A stretch of 64,000 nt of DNA from Oscillospiraceae bacterium (GTDB lineage: Bacteria; Bacillota; Clostridia; Oscillospirales; Acutalibacteraceae), in the NCBI GenBank assembly GCA_015066205.1, contig SVOV01000002.1, forward strand, positions 32,001 through 96,000, given 5' to 3'. Both the position numbers and the translations under genes were made by a program. Every line of letters starts with the position of its first letter. The first letter of the stretch is position 1. The notes under the pieces were generated by a model. The model was not told the DNA's origin, searched no databases, and worked only from the letters and a program-made list of their open reading frames with translations. Shown in pieces: positions 54,938 through 62,950 of the stretch.

Positions 54938-55041
54938 TATAGGAAATTGCTCGCGTTGTGAGCAATTTAGCTTATAACAAGAAACACCTACAGCCCCCAA
55001 GATTGGGGGTAGGGGGTTGATAGATGTAAGATTTTTTCTTA
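54938..55041. repeat. Dispersed hairpin repeat, copy C
   Basis: ATAGGAAATTGCTCGCGTTG, TGAGCAATTTAGCTTATAAC, then GAAACACCTACAGCCCCCA, the GGGGG hairpin, GGGGGTTGAT and AAGATTTTTTCTTA: nearly identical to copies A and B. Its right end includes the stop codon of the gene at 55039. Confidence 0.8.
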
Positions 55042-56265
55042 TTTGATTTTTTCAAATTGCTCTTTTACCGCATAATATGAGGGCTTGGGATTGCCGTTTA
55101 TATCTACAAGTCCCCAGAGGGTCTCTGTGGGGCAGTCGGACTGACCGCAGTAGCCGCAGTGCGAAAAATCCGTGTAGCAGTAGATAATCGTTCCGCACAT
55201 AAAGGGAAGCTTATAAAGGCGGTCTATTACCTTTGTAAAGAATTTTGCCTGTCCCTCGGGTGTATGAGGCATTCCCGGTATTACGGTAATTGCGGGAAGC
55301 TCCTTATATAAATGGTTTGTCATATCTCCCGAAAACATAAAGTCCGTTGTGACCTTTTTATCGTCACCGCAGACGAATTTTACATGACCCTTAAAATGCG
55401 GGGGCAGGGCATCCACAAATTTCATAATATCCCGTTTTGCTTCCTTTTCACTGCTGAAGCCGTAGGATTTCAGAATATCAAGCTTTTCTTTCTTTGTTTT
55501 CGGCTTTCCGCCTCCGATATAGCCGAATTCCTGCATCAGGATAGGCTTTCCCGTAAATGCCCATAAGTATCTTACCATAACATCAAAGAGCCATACGAAG
55601 CCCGGAAGCGAGAAGAAACAGCCGAGATACATATCAAAGCCGACATAGTCACAGTATTTATGATAGGGCTTCATCCCGAGATGGAGATCCACCTGAGGGC
55701 CTGCGGAATTATAGCCTAAAATCATATTATCCCTTAAGGGGAACATTTCACTTAGCTGTATTCCGAGGAATTTTATACATTCCTTCATATTATAAGGAAT
55801 CATAAAGCGGGGCATACCAAGCTCATTAGCTATCTGAAGACCGTCCGTGAAGCCCTTGAGATCATTGATAAGAAAGCGGGACATCTCGCGCAGACGCTCC
55901 TCGCCGCCCTCCTCTCTCATATCAAGACCGTTTCTGAGGTATTCAGAGGGAAGAGGAGTTATTCCCATTACCTTTATACCGTTTTCCTTAAAGCTAAGGC
56001 ATCTTTCCTTGAATTCGGTATAGCCGGGATTAACACTTCCGTCCTTAAGAAAAGGAGCGGGCATACCCTCTCTTATCCATTCTATTCCCGCTTCCTTTAT
56101 CTGCGAAAAATTTTCATTGGCAGAGGTAACTCCCTTGATAAATCCGTGTTTTTCTCTGAAAAGCTTTGTTTCCTCGGAAAAGGTGGGGGTGAAATATGAT
56201 TTTATAATATTAGAGGGAAGATATTTTATACAGTTGATTATCTGATCCTTTAAAAATTCATCCAT
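55039..56265 (-). CDS. Putative cytosolic clan GH-A glycosidase (TIM barrel)
   Basis: 408 residues, no signal peptide. Asn147-Glu148 in LQIANELGMP and Glu246 in PILMQEFGYIGGG fit the acid/base and nucleophile of clan GH-A hydrolases (ends of strands 4 and 7), about 100 residues apart as usual. A Cys-rich stretch near the C-terminus (CYTDFSHCGYCGQSDCPTE) is unusual and might bind a metal. I do not recognise the GH family. The neighbouring GH123-like gene and GPH symporter suggest intracellular breakdown of imported sugars. Confidence 0.7.
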   Translation of the reverse strand: MDEFLKDQIINCIKYLPSNIIKSYFTPTFSEETKLFREKHGFIKGVTSANENFSQIKEAGIEWIREGMPAPFLKDGSVNPGYTEFKERCLSFKENGIKVMGITPLPSEYLRNGLDMREEGGEERLREMSRFLINDLKGFTDGLQIANELGMPRFMIPYNMKECIKFLGIQLSEMFPLRDNMILGYNSAGPQVDLHLGMKPYHKYCDYVGFDMYLGCFFSLPGFVWLFDVMVRYLWAFTGKPILMQEFGYIGGGKPKTKKEKLDILKSYGFSSEKEAKRDIMKFVDALPPHFKGHVKFVCGDDKKVTTDFMFSGDMTNHLYKELPAITVIPGMPHTPEGQAKFFTKVIDRLYKLPFMCGTIIYCYTDFSHCGYCGQSDCPTETLWGLVDINGNPKPSYYAVKEQFEKIK

Positions 56266-56280
56266 AAAGAGTCTCCATTG

Positions 56281-56310
56281 AAAAAAAGACCGGCAAGAAA
56301 ATTGCCGGTC
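56281..56310 (-). terminator. Terminator between the secreted protein and the GH-A gene
   Basis: A 9-bp stem (GACCGGCAA / TTGCCGGTC) with a 5-base loop followed by TTTTTTT on the minus strand. Confidence 0.9.
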
Positions 56311-56327
56311 CTGTATTTTAATTTAAC

Positions 56328-57470
56328 TTATGCTGCGGGGGCATTGACATCAATGCCTAAGAAAGCCATTATCTCCATAAAGAATGCGGAGATCATTTCA
56401 AATACATTTCTTATCATATCAAGAATATCGCCGACCATAAGGAGAGTTTCATTCTTAACAACACCTACAACATAGATGGTATGCTCACCCTTGACCTCGG
56501 GGATATGATAGTAGCCGTATTCGTCAGCAACTGCGGGAGCGATGTCCTTGAGAAGAGTTGATGTATCAAGGTCTGTCCAGCCGTATCCGTTATATACATA
56601 TACCTCGTATGCGGACATATCGAATTCGGGATCGATCTCAACCTTGAAGGAGAAGGACTGACCGTACTTAAGCTTAACTGTTTCGCCGTCAGCACTCTGC
56701 TCACCCTCACGGCCGTATACTGTGTAGCCTTCGCCTGTGGGAAGATAGATGTTGAAGGTGTTAAGGAAATCGGAATCATTGACCCACTTTGAATAGCTGA
56801 TGTCGCCTGATGTTGTAAGAAGAGTGTGGTGTGAACCCTGTGTATAGGGAACGCCTACGCCGTTGAAATAAACATTCATAAGAGAATCATCGAACTTGTC
56901 ATATGTGAGATCGGGTTCAACGATGTCAGCCTTGATGTAGATGTACTGGTTGATGGGAGCCATAACGGATGTGCCGAGAGCGGAAACGCTGTTGAACACA
57001 ACAGAGCCCTGCTGATCCTCATAAACATCACCGTTTTCTGATGAACCGTAGGAAACATTGATTCTTGCCTTGTTGTTGGGATCAATAAGACCGGGAGTCT
57101 GGGAAAGAGCGGGGAAACGGATCTCTGCAAGAGCCTTACCTGAACCGTTTACGGTAATGTTTGAAGCACCGTTAAGGAAGCCTTCAACATGAAGAGTACC
57201 GCCGTCCATAACAACGATATTACCGAGAACATTGAGCTTACCGCCCTCGTCAACTCTGAGAGTTGCGTTGGTGGGGATGTAAAGGGTAAGGTTTGAGGGA
57301 ACGCCCATTGTTACGCCCTCGGGGATAACATAGCTGTTACCTGATTTGAGCTCATCGGAAGCTCCGAAAAGTCCGCTTGCGGGATAGATAACTTCTGCTG
57401 CATTTACTGCAAAGGGAAGACAGCAGAGAAGTAATACTGCACTGAGAATTACTGCTAATGTCTTTTTCAT
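56328..57470 (-). CDS. Secreted beta-rich protein with a hydrophobic amphipathic C-terminus
   Basis: 380 residues from ATG 57470 (AGGAGG upstream). Signal peptide MKKTLAVILSAVLLLCCLPF-AVNA. The N-terminal half (about 30-130) has short Gly/Asn-rich beta repeats (NLTLYIPTNATLRVDEGGKL, NVLGNIVVMDGGTLHVEG), like one or two turns of a beta-helix. The rest is beta-rich with Tyr/Asp (about 160-330). The end, DILDMIRNVFEMISAFFMEI and MAFLGIDV, is a hydrophobic, amphipathic helix like that of the phosphoesterase at 2633 and the micropeptides at 19218-19965. No family recognised. Strong sigma-A promoter upstream and biased codons suggest high expression. Confidence 0.8.
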   Translation of the reverse strand: MKKTLAVILSAVLLLCCLPFAVNAAEVIYPASGLFGASDELKSGNSYVIPEGVTMGVPSNLTLYIPTNATLRVDEGGKLNVLGNIVVMDGGTLHVEGFLNGASNITVNGSGKALAEIRFPALSQTPGLIDPNNKARINVSYGSSENGDVYEDQQGSVVFNSVSALGTSVMAPINQYIYIKADIVEPDLTYDKFDDSLMNVYFNGVGVPYTQGSHHTLLTTSGDISYSKWVNDSDFLNTFNIYLPTGEGYTVYGREGEQSADGETVKLKYGQSFSFKVEIDPEFDMSAYEVYVYNGYGWTDLDTSTLLKDIAPAVADEYGYYHIPEVKGEHTIYVVGVVKNETLLMVGDILDMIRNVFEMISAFFMEIMAFLGIDVNAPAA

Positions 57471-57518
57471 TATATTTGCCTCCTGTAATCTAAGGACAAA
57501 GTCCATATATTCATAATG

Positions 57519-57547
57519 ATTATATAATAAAAGCTAATAAAAGTCAA
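57519..57547 (-). promoter_or_regulatory. Strong promoter of the secreted protein
   Basis: On the minus strand TTGACT (57542-57547), 17-base spacer, TATAAT (57519-57524). Confidence 0.75.
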
Positions 57548-57611
57548 CACAGCGCTGCAGGAGAATATTTAAATTTTACTGATGCTTTTTTGTGCAATTT
57601 AATGTTTAATA

Positions 57612-57640
57612 TTGAATATTTTTTTCTTAAATGTTATTAT
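57612..57640 (+). promoter_or_regulatory. Promoter of the GH123-like gene
   Basis: TTGAAT (57612-57617), 17 bases, TATTAT (57635-57640). It overlaps the first codons of the longest frame, supporting the start at 57673. Confidence 0.55.
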
Positions 57641-57672
57641 TTTGTTACAACAAGAAAAAAAGGAGAACCGAT

Positions 57673-59289
57673 ATGGCACTGAAAACTGCTTTTTGTTCAT
57701 CTCTTATCAAGATCTTTTCTGATTCCCCTGTTGACTTTTCATATGAAGGCTTATCACTGCTTCACGGTGAAAAGGGCAATTTTCAGATAGTATTCAGAAG
57801 CGACCGCGACTGCACAGTGACGGTAAAGACCGATTTTTCCGCAGTGTCCCTTTATGAAGTAAAGGAAATTTATTCCCGCACACCCATACATAAAGACTCC
57901 TGCGGAGATATTTATCTCGAAAAGAACGGTGACCCCGGTTTTTACCCCGACCTTCTCGATATTTTCAACGGTACTCTCACACTGAAAAAGGAAAAAACTG
58001 CAGCTTTATGGGTGAATGTTGATTCCGCAAAAGCTGTCAGCGGCAATTATGATATTGTTTTCTGTATTGAAGAGGACGGAGCAAAAACCGAGCTTTCATT
58101 CCCTCTTAAGATATGGGAAGCCCGTCTTCCCTCTCAGGAGCTTATTCACATAAACTGGTTTCATACCGACTGCCTCGCTTCATATTATAAAGTTCCCGTA
58201 TTCAGCGAGGAGCACTGGAGAATTACCGAAAATTTCATAAAAAATGCCGTATCTCACGGCGTAAACTGCATTTTCACTCCCCTTTTTACACCTCCTCTTG
58301 ATACCGAGGTGGGCGGAGAACGCCCCACCGTTCAGCTTGTAGGAGTAAAAAGAGGAAAAAATTATAAGTATGAATTTGATTTTTCTCTTCTTGAGCGTTG
58401 GATCGATATGTGTCTCAGAAACGGTGCTTCGTATTTTGAGCTTTCCCATTTATTTACCCAGTGGGGAGCAAAGCACGCTCCGAAAATTATGGCTGAGACC
58501 TCAGAGGGTCTTAAAAAGATATTCGGCTGGGAAACCAAAGCTTCAAGCGCCGCATATATGAATTTCCTGTCACAGCTCGGTCCTGCCCTTAAGGAATATA
58601 CCGACAAAAAGGGAATTACCGATATCTGCTTTATTCACTGCTCGGACGAACCGTCCTTAGAGGATATAAAATACTACAAAAAGGCCTCTGATGCCGTGAG
58701 AAAATATTTCGGTGCATATAAGCATATAGATGCACTTTCAGATTTTGACTTTTATAAAAAGGGGCTTATTGAGATTCCCGTGCCCGAGGAAGGCTGTATC
58801 GAAGAATTTGACGGAAATGTTCCTTCTCTCTGGACATATTACTGCTGCGGACAGTACAGAGAAGAGCTTCCGAACCGCTTCTTTGCAATGCCTTCAATAA
58901 AAAACAGAATTCTCGGTGTTCTTCTTTATAAATATAACTGTGCGGGCTTCTTGCACTGGGGCTTTAATTTCTACTATTCACAGTATTCAAAAAGAGAAAT
59001 CGACCCCTTTACGGAAACCGATGCGGGCGGCTCCTTCCCCTCGGGAGATTCATTTGTAGTCTATCCCGGAAAGGACGGCTCTCCCCTCTCCTCAGTCCGT
59101 CAGAAGGTCTTCTATGACGGCTTTCAGGATATTGCAGCCCTCAAGGCTCTCGAAAAGAAGTATTCGAGGCAGTTTGTTCTCGGCTTCATAAAAGAGGAGC
59201 TGGGCGACATAAATTTCAGAAGCTATCCCTTTGATACCGATAAGTTCTTAAGCTTCCGTGAAAAGATCGGCCCTCTTCTTGAGAAATAA
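57673..59289 (+). CDS. GH123-like (DUF4091) putative glycosidase
   Basis: 538 residues from ATG 57673 (AAAGGAG upstream), no signal peptide. N-terminal beta-sandwich (about 1-165), then a TIM barrel with the catalytic Asp325-Glu326 pair in FIHCSDEPS, as in GH123 N-acetyl-beta-galactosaminidases using a substrate-assisted mechanism. C-terminal region FLHWGFNFYYSQYSKREIDP and PSGDSFVVYPGKDG SPLSSVR are DUF4091 hallmarks. The substrate is not proven. It stands opposite the secreted protein gene. Confidence 0.85.
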   Translation: MALKTAFCSSLIKIFSDSPVDFSYEGLSLLHGEKGNFQIVFRSDRDCTVTVKTDFSAVSLYEVKEIYSRTPIHKDSCGDIYLEKNGDPGFYPDLLDIFNGTLTLKKEKTAALWVNVDSAKAVSGNYDIVFCIEEDGAKTELSFPLKIWEARLPSQELIHINWFHTDCLASYYKVPVFSEEHWRITENFIKNAVSHGVNCIFTPLFTPPLDTEVGGERPTVQLVGVKRGKNYKYEFDFSLLERWIDMCLRNGASYFELSHLFTQWGAKHAPKIMAETSEGLKKIFGWETKASSAAYMNFLSQLGPALKEYTDKKGITDICFIHCSDEPSLEDIKYYKKASDAVRKYFGAYKHIDALSDFDFYKKGLIEIPVPEEGCIEEFDGNVPSLWTYYCCGQYREELPNRFFAMPSIKNRILGVLLYKYNCAGFLHWGFNFYYSQYSKREIDPFTETDAGGSFPSGDSFVVYPGKDGSPLSSVRQKVFYDGFQDIAALKALEKKYSRQFVLGFIKEELGDINFRSYPFDTDKFLSFREKIGPLLEK

Positions 59290-59388
59290 CCTCACTGAAG
59301 CTTCAGACATCCCTTTTCTGTGATGTGCTGAGTAAAAAAAAGCATATTCGAAATAAAAACAACGCAAGCCGTATAAAAAATGTGACTC

Positions 59389-59430
59389 AAGGGGTCAGGC
59401 ACCTGAAAAGCTGCCTGACCCCTTATCTTT
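59389..59430. terminator. Terminator in the 59290-59578 intergenic region
   Basis: A 13-bp stem (AAGGGGTCAGGCA / TGCCTGACCCCTT) with 10-base loop, followed by ATCTTT. Nothing else was recognised between the GH123-like gene and the lipoprotein gene; both genes converge here. Confidence 0.8.
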
Positions 59431-59578
59431 CACTGCAGACAAGCCTTGCCTAAAAACCTTTGTAAGACATCAGGCAGACAAAGACAAGACATCCCATTTG
59501 TCCGTTCTTCCTTTTATCTGTTTTCTCACAAAGGAGCCGTATAAAGCTTACCGCTGTTATTTTTTCGGGTAAAAATCA

Positions 59579-61426
59579 TCAATATGCTTCAAATTCTCCT
59601 GATTCAGAGCCTACCGTAACAGTATATAGCTCACCGGATACAATGTCGGGACTGCTGAGTATCACTACAGCAAATGAAAGCTCAGGCGTATGGCTTATGA
59701 GTGTCTTTCCGTTTTTATCTTTAAGTGTAATATTTGTGTCTGCACTTTGATTGCCTAATCTGACAGCTACAACGCCTTGCTCGGAAGCACTGAAGGTCTG
59801 TGCCATACCTTGAGCACCCGTACCGATAAATGTACCGCCCGTAATTGTTGCGCTTCTGTCATAATCAAGGGTTGCGGTATCGCCCTGTACAGGCCCTGTA
59901 ACAACGGTATTTCCGCCTGAAATTGTAAGCGTGCCGTTTGCATCAATTCCGTCACCCGATGCTTTCACAAAAAGCTTTCCGCCGGAGATTACAATACTGC
60001 CGTTACCTGAAGACATTCCGCCTCCCATTCCGCCGTGACCGCCGCCGAACATTCCGTCTCTTCCGCCGACAGTACCGCTAAAATCAGTTCCGCCTGCGGC
60101 ATTAATTCCGTCATCGGAGGCTGTGATACTGAATTCTCCGCCCTTTATATCAATGTTGAGAGCCTCCAGCCCCTCATAGCTTTCGGTAATATTAAATGTA
60201 CCTGCCGTAACGGTGAGGCTTTCTTCTGCGTGGACAGCATCATCACCTGATTTTATCTCAAATGTACCGCCGTTTATTGTGACTGACACATCCGAATGAA
60301 CAGAGTCATCGGCAGAATCTATCCTGAAAGTGCCGCCGTTGATAAAAAGACTGTCGGCAGCCTTAATACCCTTCATACTCGTACTGCTTTCATCGGCAGC
60401 GGCGGGTAAATTCTGTGAGCCGCCGGGGCGCATTCCGCCGTGACCGCCGCCCATAAAGCCGCCGTAGTTATCGGAGGATGGGGCAGAGCCGTTTTCACTT
60501 CCGCCGCCTGCAAGAATATCAAAGGCGCCGTCTTCAATTTGCACATATGCACTTGCCGCAATGCCGTCGCCCTCGGCTTCGATATTAATCGTGCCGCCTC
60601 CTATATAAATAAACCCGAGTGAAGCATCATCGGTATTTTCGCAGCGGATACCGTCCTTGCCTGCATCAACGGAAAGCTTTACCGAGCCTGAAATTCTCAC
60701 GCTGTCATTGGCATCCAGGCCGTGAGATGCAGAATTTATAGTATAAGCTCCGTCGGTAAACACAAGGTCATCCTTACAGACGATACCGTGTGCCGCAGGA
60801 GAGGTCACTGTCAAGCTGCCTGAACCGTTAAAGGTCAGGTCTTGTTTGGAAAATACAGCCGCATCAATGTTATTGTCATCAATAGCGGTGAACGAACCGC
60901 CGTTGGCAAGGATGTTTTGTGTCCCCTCCGCAAGTGTCACAAACACCTTATCCGCTTCAGAAATATAAAGTGCGGCAGAGGTCTTAGCGGTAATATCAAC
61001 ACCGTTCAGTACGAGCTGCAATTTGGCGGTATCCTCTGCGTTTACGATAATCATACCGTCGGTAAGCGTACCCGAAATAACATAGGTGGCTTCCTCTGTT
61101 ATTGTTACCGTACTGCCGGATATTTTAACACTGTCGGAGCTTGAGGTTGCTGATGTGCCGTTCAGCTTAACAGTAACCGCCTTGCTTTCATCATACATAG
61201 CTTTACCGTCGCGGTCGGTAAACATATCCGCATCCGTCTGCGGAAAATCTGCATCCGAAAGAGCGGAAGATGTGCCTGACGGTTCGGTAACGCTTGGTTG
61301 GCTGTTATTATCTGTTGTTTCGTTGTTATTACTTGTTGTTTCGTTATTTTCACCCCGTGTTCCGCAACCTGCAAGCAGACAGCACACCAAGGAAAAAACC
61401 AATAATACAGATAAATATTTTTTCAT
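59579..61426 (-). CDS. Cthe_2159-type beta-helix lipoprotein (carbohydrate-binding domain)
   Basis: 615 residues. Lipobox LLAGC (Cys about 21), a Asn/Thr-rich linker, then many short beta-helix repeats (GMIIVNAEDTAKLQLVLNGV, DDNNIDAAVFSKQDLTFNG, DGINAAGGTDFSG) interrupted by two Gly-rich loops (GGFMGGGHGGMRPGG, FGGGHGGMGGG). The pattern matches Cthe_2159-like proteins, calcium-dependent parallel beta-helices binding acidic polysaccharides such as pectate. Anchored outside the membrane. Third gene of the operon with the VTC and DUF4956 genes (14-base gap), a grouping found in many Clostridia. Confidence 0.85.
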   Translation of the reverse strand: MKKYLSVLLVFSLVCCLLAGCGTRGENNETTSNNNETTDNNSQPSVTEPSGTSSALSDADFPQTDADMFTDRDGKAMYDESKAVTVKLNGTSATSSSDSVKISGSTVTITEEATYVISGTLTDGMIIVNAEDTAKLQLVLNGVDITAKTSAALYISEADKVFVTLAEGTQNILANGGSFTAIDDNNIDAAVFSKQDLTFNGSGSLTVTSPAAHGIVCKDDLVFTDGAYTINSASHGLDANDSVRISGSVKLSVDAGKDGIRCENTDDASLGFIYIGGGTINIEAEGDGIAASAYVQIEDGAFDILAGGGSENGSAPSSDNYGGFMGGGHGGMRPGGSQNLPAAADESSTSMKGIKAADSLFINGGTFRIDSADDSVHSDVSVTINGGTFEIKSGDDAVHAEESLTVTAGTFNITESYEGLEALNIDIKGGEFSITASDDGINAAGGTDFSGTVGGRDGMFGGGHGGMGGGMSSGNGSIVISGGKLFVKASGDGIDANGTLTISGGNTVVTGPVQGDTATLDYDRSATITGGTFIGTGAQGMAQTFSASEQGVVAVRLGNQSADTNITLKDKNGKTLISHTPELSFAVVILSSPDIVSGELYTVTVGSESGEFEAY

Positions 61427-61440
61427 AAAGCACTCCTTAA

Positions 61441-62136
61441 TTATAGCTCTGTCACCGCAGTTTCCTGCCTCGATACGGTGATCTCCAGATTACCGTTGCG
61501 GCAACGGAGCTTGTCGATCATTTCCTTTTCCTTGGTCACATCGTTCAGAACCACATTGTATGTGAGCTTGAACATACTGCCCATATTGGTGCTTTTCACA
61601 CGGACAAGCTCATAAGAGGATGTATATGCCTTGAAAATATCATCAAACACACCTGTGTAATCCAAATCCTCGGGAATAACGACAGTAAATGTTTTATAAG
61701 CGGCGGTGTTCTTTTTTGCCCCAAAATCCAAATGGTTGTACAGTAAAAACATTATGCACATAACAAGGGTGAACAGTGCCGCAAAGCCGAGATATCCCAT
61801 ACCGGCAATAAGACCGGCCCCCATTGCGAGAAACAGTGTGCAGATCTCCTTTGCAGTACCGGGAACACTGCGGAAACGCACAAGACTGAATGCACCTGCC
61901 ACCGCAACACCTGCGCCCACATTTCCGTTGACCATCATAATAACGATGCAAACAACGGCAGGGAGCAGGGCAAGTGTAACAACAAAGCTTTTGGTATAAC
62001 GGCTTCTATACATATAGGCAAGCGCCATTATAAGTCCCAGCACAAGAGAGCATCCCAGACAAAGCATAAAATCGGTCACGGTGATGACCGTTGTCAGATC
62101 CGTATCAAAAAGTCCTTTGAAAAAATATTCAATCAT
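61441..62136 (-). CDS. DUF4956 membrane protein
   Basis: 231 residues. Three to four transmembrane segments in the first 135 residues (LCLGCSLVLGLIMALAYMY, AVVCIVIMMVNGNVGAGVAV, AMGAGLIAGMGYLGF), with the family pattern FSLVRFRSVPGTAKEICTLF, and a ferredoxin-like cytosolic C-terminal domain (about 145-231). Members are found next to VTC-domain or CotH proteins. Its start overlaps the VTC gene by 8 bases. Function unknown. Confidence 0.88.
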   Translation of the reverse strand: MIEYFFKGLFDTDLTTVITVTDFMLCLGCSLVLGLIMALAYMYRSRYTKSFVVTLALLPAVVCIVIMMVNGNVGAGVAVAGAFSLVRFRSVPGTAKEICTLFLAMGAGLIAGMGYLGFAALFTLVMCIMFLLYNHLDFGAKKNTAAYKTFTVVIPEDLDYTGVFDDIFKAYTSSYELVRVKSTNMGSMFKLTYNVVLNDVTKEKEMIDKLRCRNGNLEITVSRQETAVTEL

Positions 62137-62872
62137 TTATAGCTGCCTCCGATATATTATACTTATTGATTGTATGGTTTTGAGGAAATATCAGCGTTCT
62201 GTACGCAGTTCCGTATTTTGAAAACGATGTTTTATAGATGTGTTCTTCTGAAAGCACCCGAGTCATCCAAAGCGGAATTCCGCCCGAACACTTAATCTCC
62301 ATTAAGGTCTTTCCGTAGGGAAGTATCGGTGTTCCGTATATTTCGGCTCTCAAAGACAAGTCCTCTTGTCTGCAAAGTATATTATCATCAAAGGTCACAC
62401 GGAATCCCGAACCGTCATTTGCATAAAAGGCTTCCCTCTCATAGGAAAGAAATACCGTAGGATGCAATGTTTTATAATATTCAAGAAAATAATCCACTTC
62501 TTCGGATATCTGCGTATATTTTCGGCAATGCTTCTCACAGGAGAGCCATTCCATAGCCTCCTTTTCAGGAAGAGAAATACGGCGTTTATATACCACATGC
62601 TTATATTTTTTCTTCAGCTCTACAAACACTGTACTGTCCGGCTCGGCTCTGCCGTAGCTGCGGATACGGAGCTTTTCCTTATATATCGGCTTTTCAATCG
62701 ATCTGCGAATCAGAAGATATGTATCGGTATCGTAATATATATTGCGTATCGCGGTACGCCCGTAATTATCCGGTTTCATATACGGCTTCATTGCTTCAAG
62801 CACCTTTGCTTTTTGTTCCGGGGTTATCATATATTTGATCTCATAGCGTTTGAACACCGTCTGAAATGCCAT
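62129..62872 (-). CDS. VTC-domain protein (polyphosphate polymerase-like)
   Basis: 247 residues, all VTC domain. Basic tunnel residues expected for polyphosphate synthesis are present: KRYEIKYMI at the start, NIYYDTDTYLLI, KLRIRSYG, VELKKKYKHVVYKRRI, YEREAF and LMEIKCSGGIP. Eukaryotic VTC4 makes polyphosphate from ATP; the bacterial single-domain forms are untested for the most part. First gene of the operon with DUF4956 and Cthe_2159 genes. Upstream lies an 11-bp direct repeat promoter. Confidence 0.88.
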   Translation of the reverse strand: MAFQTVFKRYEIKYMITPEQKAKVLEAMKPYMKPDNYGRTAIRNIYYDTDTYLLIRRSIEKPIYKEKLRIRSYGRAEPDSTVFVELKKKYKHVVYKRRISLPEKEAMEWLSCEKHCRKYTQISEEVDYFLEYYKTLHPTVFLSYEREAFYANDGSGFRVTFDDNILCRQEDLSLRAEIYGTPILPYGKTLMEIKCSGGIPLWMTRVLSEEHIYKTSFSKYGTAYRTLIFPQNHTINKYNISEAAIND

Positions 62873-62882
62873 AAAAATAAAG

Positions 62883-62917
62883 CCTCCCGTACTTTGATAA
62901 CATCATTGTACGGGAGG
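62883..62917 (-). terminator. Terminator after the histidine kinase, overlapping the VTC promoter
   Basis: A 10-bp stem (CCTCCCGTAC / GTACGGGAGG) with 15-base loop, followed by CTTTATTTTT on the minus strand. Confidence 0.8.
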
Positions 62918-62938
62918 AAGATTGAAGTTTGATTGAAG
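62905..62938 (-). promoter_or_regulatory. Possible response-regulator binding site and -10 box of the VTC operon
   Basis: On the minus strand CTTCAATC is repeated with an exact 11-base period (62931-62938 and 62920-62927), followed after 9 bases by TACAAT (62905-62910). An 11-bp direct repeat about 10 bases before a -10 box with no -35 box is the layout used by OmpR/PhoB-type activators. The kinase gene next to it makes such a regulator likely. Confidence 0.5.
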
Positions 62939-62950
62939 ATCATTTTATTT

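Noticed and set aside
62129-62872. Firm call of polyphosphate synthesis for the VTC-domain protein
   Set aside because: Motifs fit, but bacterial single-domain VTC proteins next to DUF4956 and CotH-like genes have not, to my knowledge, been generally shown to make polyphosphate; kept as 'VTC-domain'.
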